Below, piece by piece: positions 63,955 through 64,000 of a stretch of DNA of 64,000 nucleotides. A program made the position numbers and the translations under genes. Under the pieces are notes generated by a model. It worked only from the letters and a program-made list of their open reading frames with translations. It did not search any database and was not told the origin of the DNA. Each line of letters begins with the position of its first letter. Within the stretch, counting starts at the first letter, position 1. Origin of the DNA: Cohaesibacter marisflavi (lineage in GTDB: Bacteria > Pseudomonadota > Alphaproteobacteria > Rhizobiales > Cohaesibacteraceae); the NCBI RefSeq assembly GCF_900115225.1, contig NZ_FOVR01000010.1, positions 146,982 through 210,981 of the forward strand. The letters run 5' to 3'.

Positions 63955-63972
63955 CAAGCGTAGCGTTTCAAA

Positions 63973-63991
63973 CCTCCCCCTCTGGGGGAGG
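63973..63991 (+). repeat. Right-end hairpin of the IS200-type element
   Basis: CCTCCCCC (63973-63980), 3-base loop, GGGGGAGG (63984-63991). It mirrors the left-end hairpin in size and loop length. Confidence 0.75.
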
Positions 63992-64000
63992 TCATGACTT

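Larger units (their letters stand above)
63391..63991 (+). mobile_element. IS200/IS605-family insertion sequence, tnpA only
   Basis: A compact element of about 600 bases: a left-end hairpin, a regulatory leader, tnpA, a subterminal hairpin and a right-end hairpin. The ends are not inverted repeats of each other but both carry AAACCTCC before or within a hairpin, as expected for single-strand 'peel and paste' IS200 elements. No tnpB is visible. The true boundaries lie a few bases outside the hairpins and the right one is close to the window end. Confidence 0.85.

Noticed and set aside
1..64000. CRISPR arrays, tRNA or rRNA genes, prophage blocks
   Set aside because: I looked for regularly spaced repeats, tRNA T-loop signatures and phage structural genes and saw none.

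Overview
The window reads as a chromosomal segment of an alphaproteobacterium, most likely a marine Hyphomicrobiales (Rhizobiales) member related to Cohaesibacter. This placement is inferred from gene order and protein style, not from a search. Pointers are FliX with a one-cysteine DksA, MotE and DUF6468 in the flagellar cluster, CckA with CtrA-type boxes, an Irr-type box before mbfA, recA-alaS adjacency, purC-purS-purQ-purL-bolA-grxD order, and an ATP synthase zeta protein (DUF1476).

Layout. 1-18811 is a flagellar region in alternating operons: fliX and dksA (+), flgF-flgG-flgA-flgH (-), fliL-fliM-DUF6468-motE-large TPR protein (+), fliO-fliP (-), flgB-flgC-fliE-fliQ-fliR-flhB (+). The hybrid kinase gene cckA follows. 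Perfect CtrA boxes precede fliX and flgB, and a sigma-54-like promoter precedes flgF, so the region carries both the output sites and the top kinase of the cell-cycle phosphorelay. 21643-28162 holds pseudouridine catabolism (psuK, psuG), mmsA with a divergent LysR regulator, the iron exporter gene mbfA under an Irr-type palindrome, and a CBS protein.

28262-36768 is a lipid and singlet-oxygen-type stress block. On the minus strand an FAD amine oxidase, a DUF1365 protein and a Cfa-like methyltransferase form an overlapping operon. Divergent from it run an ECF11 sigma factor, a ChrR anti-sigma factor, an SDR and a photolyase, also overlapping. Both directions carry a TGATCC -35 element. An SDR/SnoaL pair lies beside the block.

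36877-45904 looks like a sugar-acid catabolic locus: SMP-30 lactonase-like protein, class I aldolase, DeoR regulator, DUF1537 kinase, PdxA2-type dehydrogenase, VOC protein, and a TRAP transporter with a fused DctQM. The same 15-bp sequence lies in both divergent promoter regions, which points to one regulon under the local DeoR protein. The enzyme set does not map cleanly onto the characterised threonate/erythronate routes, and this is the best candidate for an undescribed system here.

46033-63294 is mostly housekeeping: an M15-like protein, recA, alaS, a TrmJ-like methyltransferase, murI, rpsD, ttcA, grxD, bolA, the purine operon, the zeta protein, an HpcH/HpaI aldolase and a small membrane protein. 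The window ends in a compact IS200/IS605-type insertion sequence with hairpin ends at 63391-63991. I saw no tRNA, rRNA, CRISPR array or prophage.
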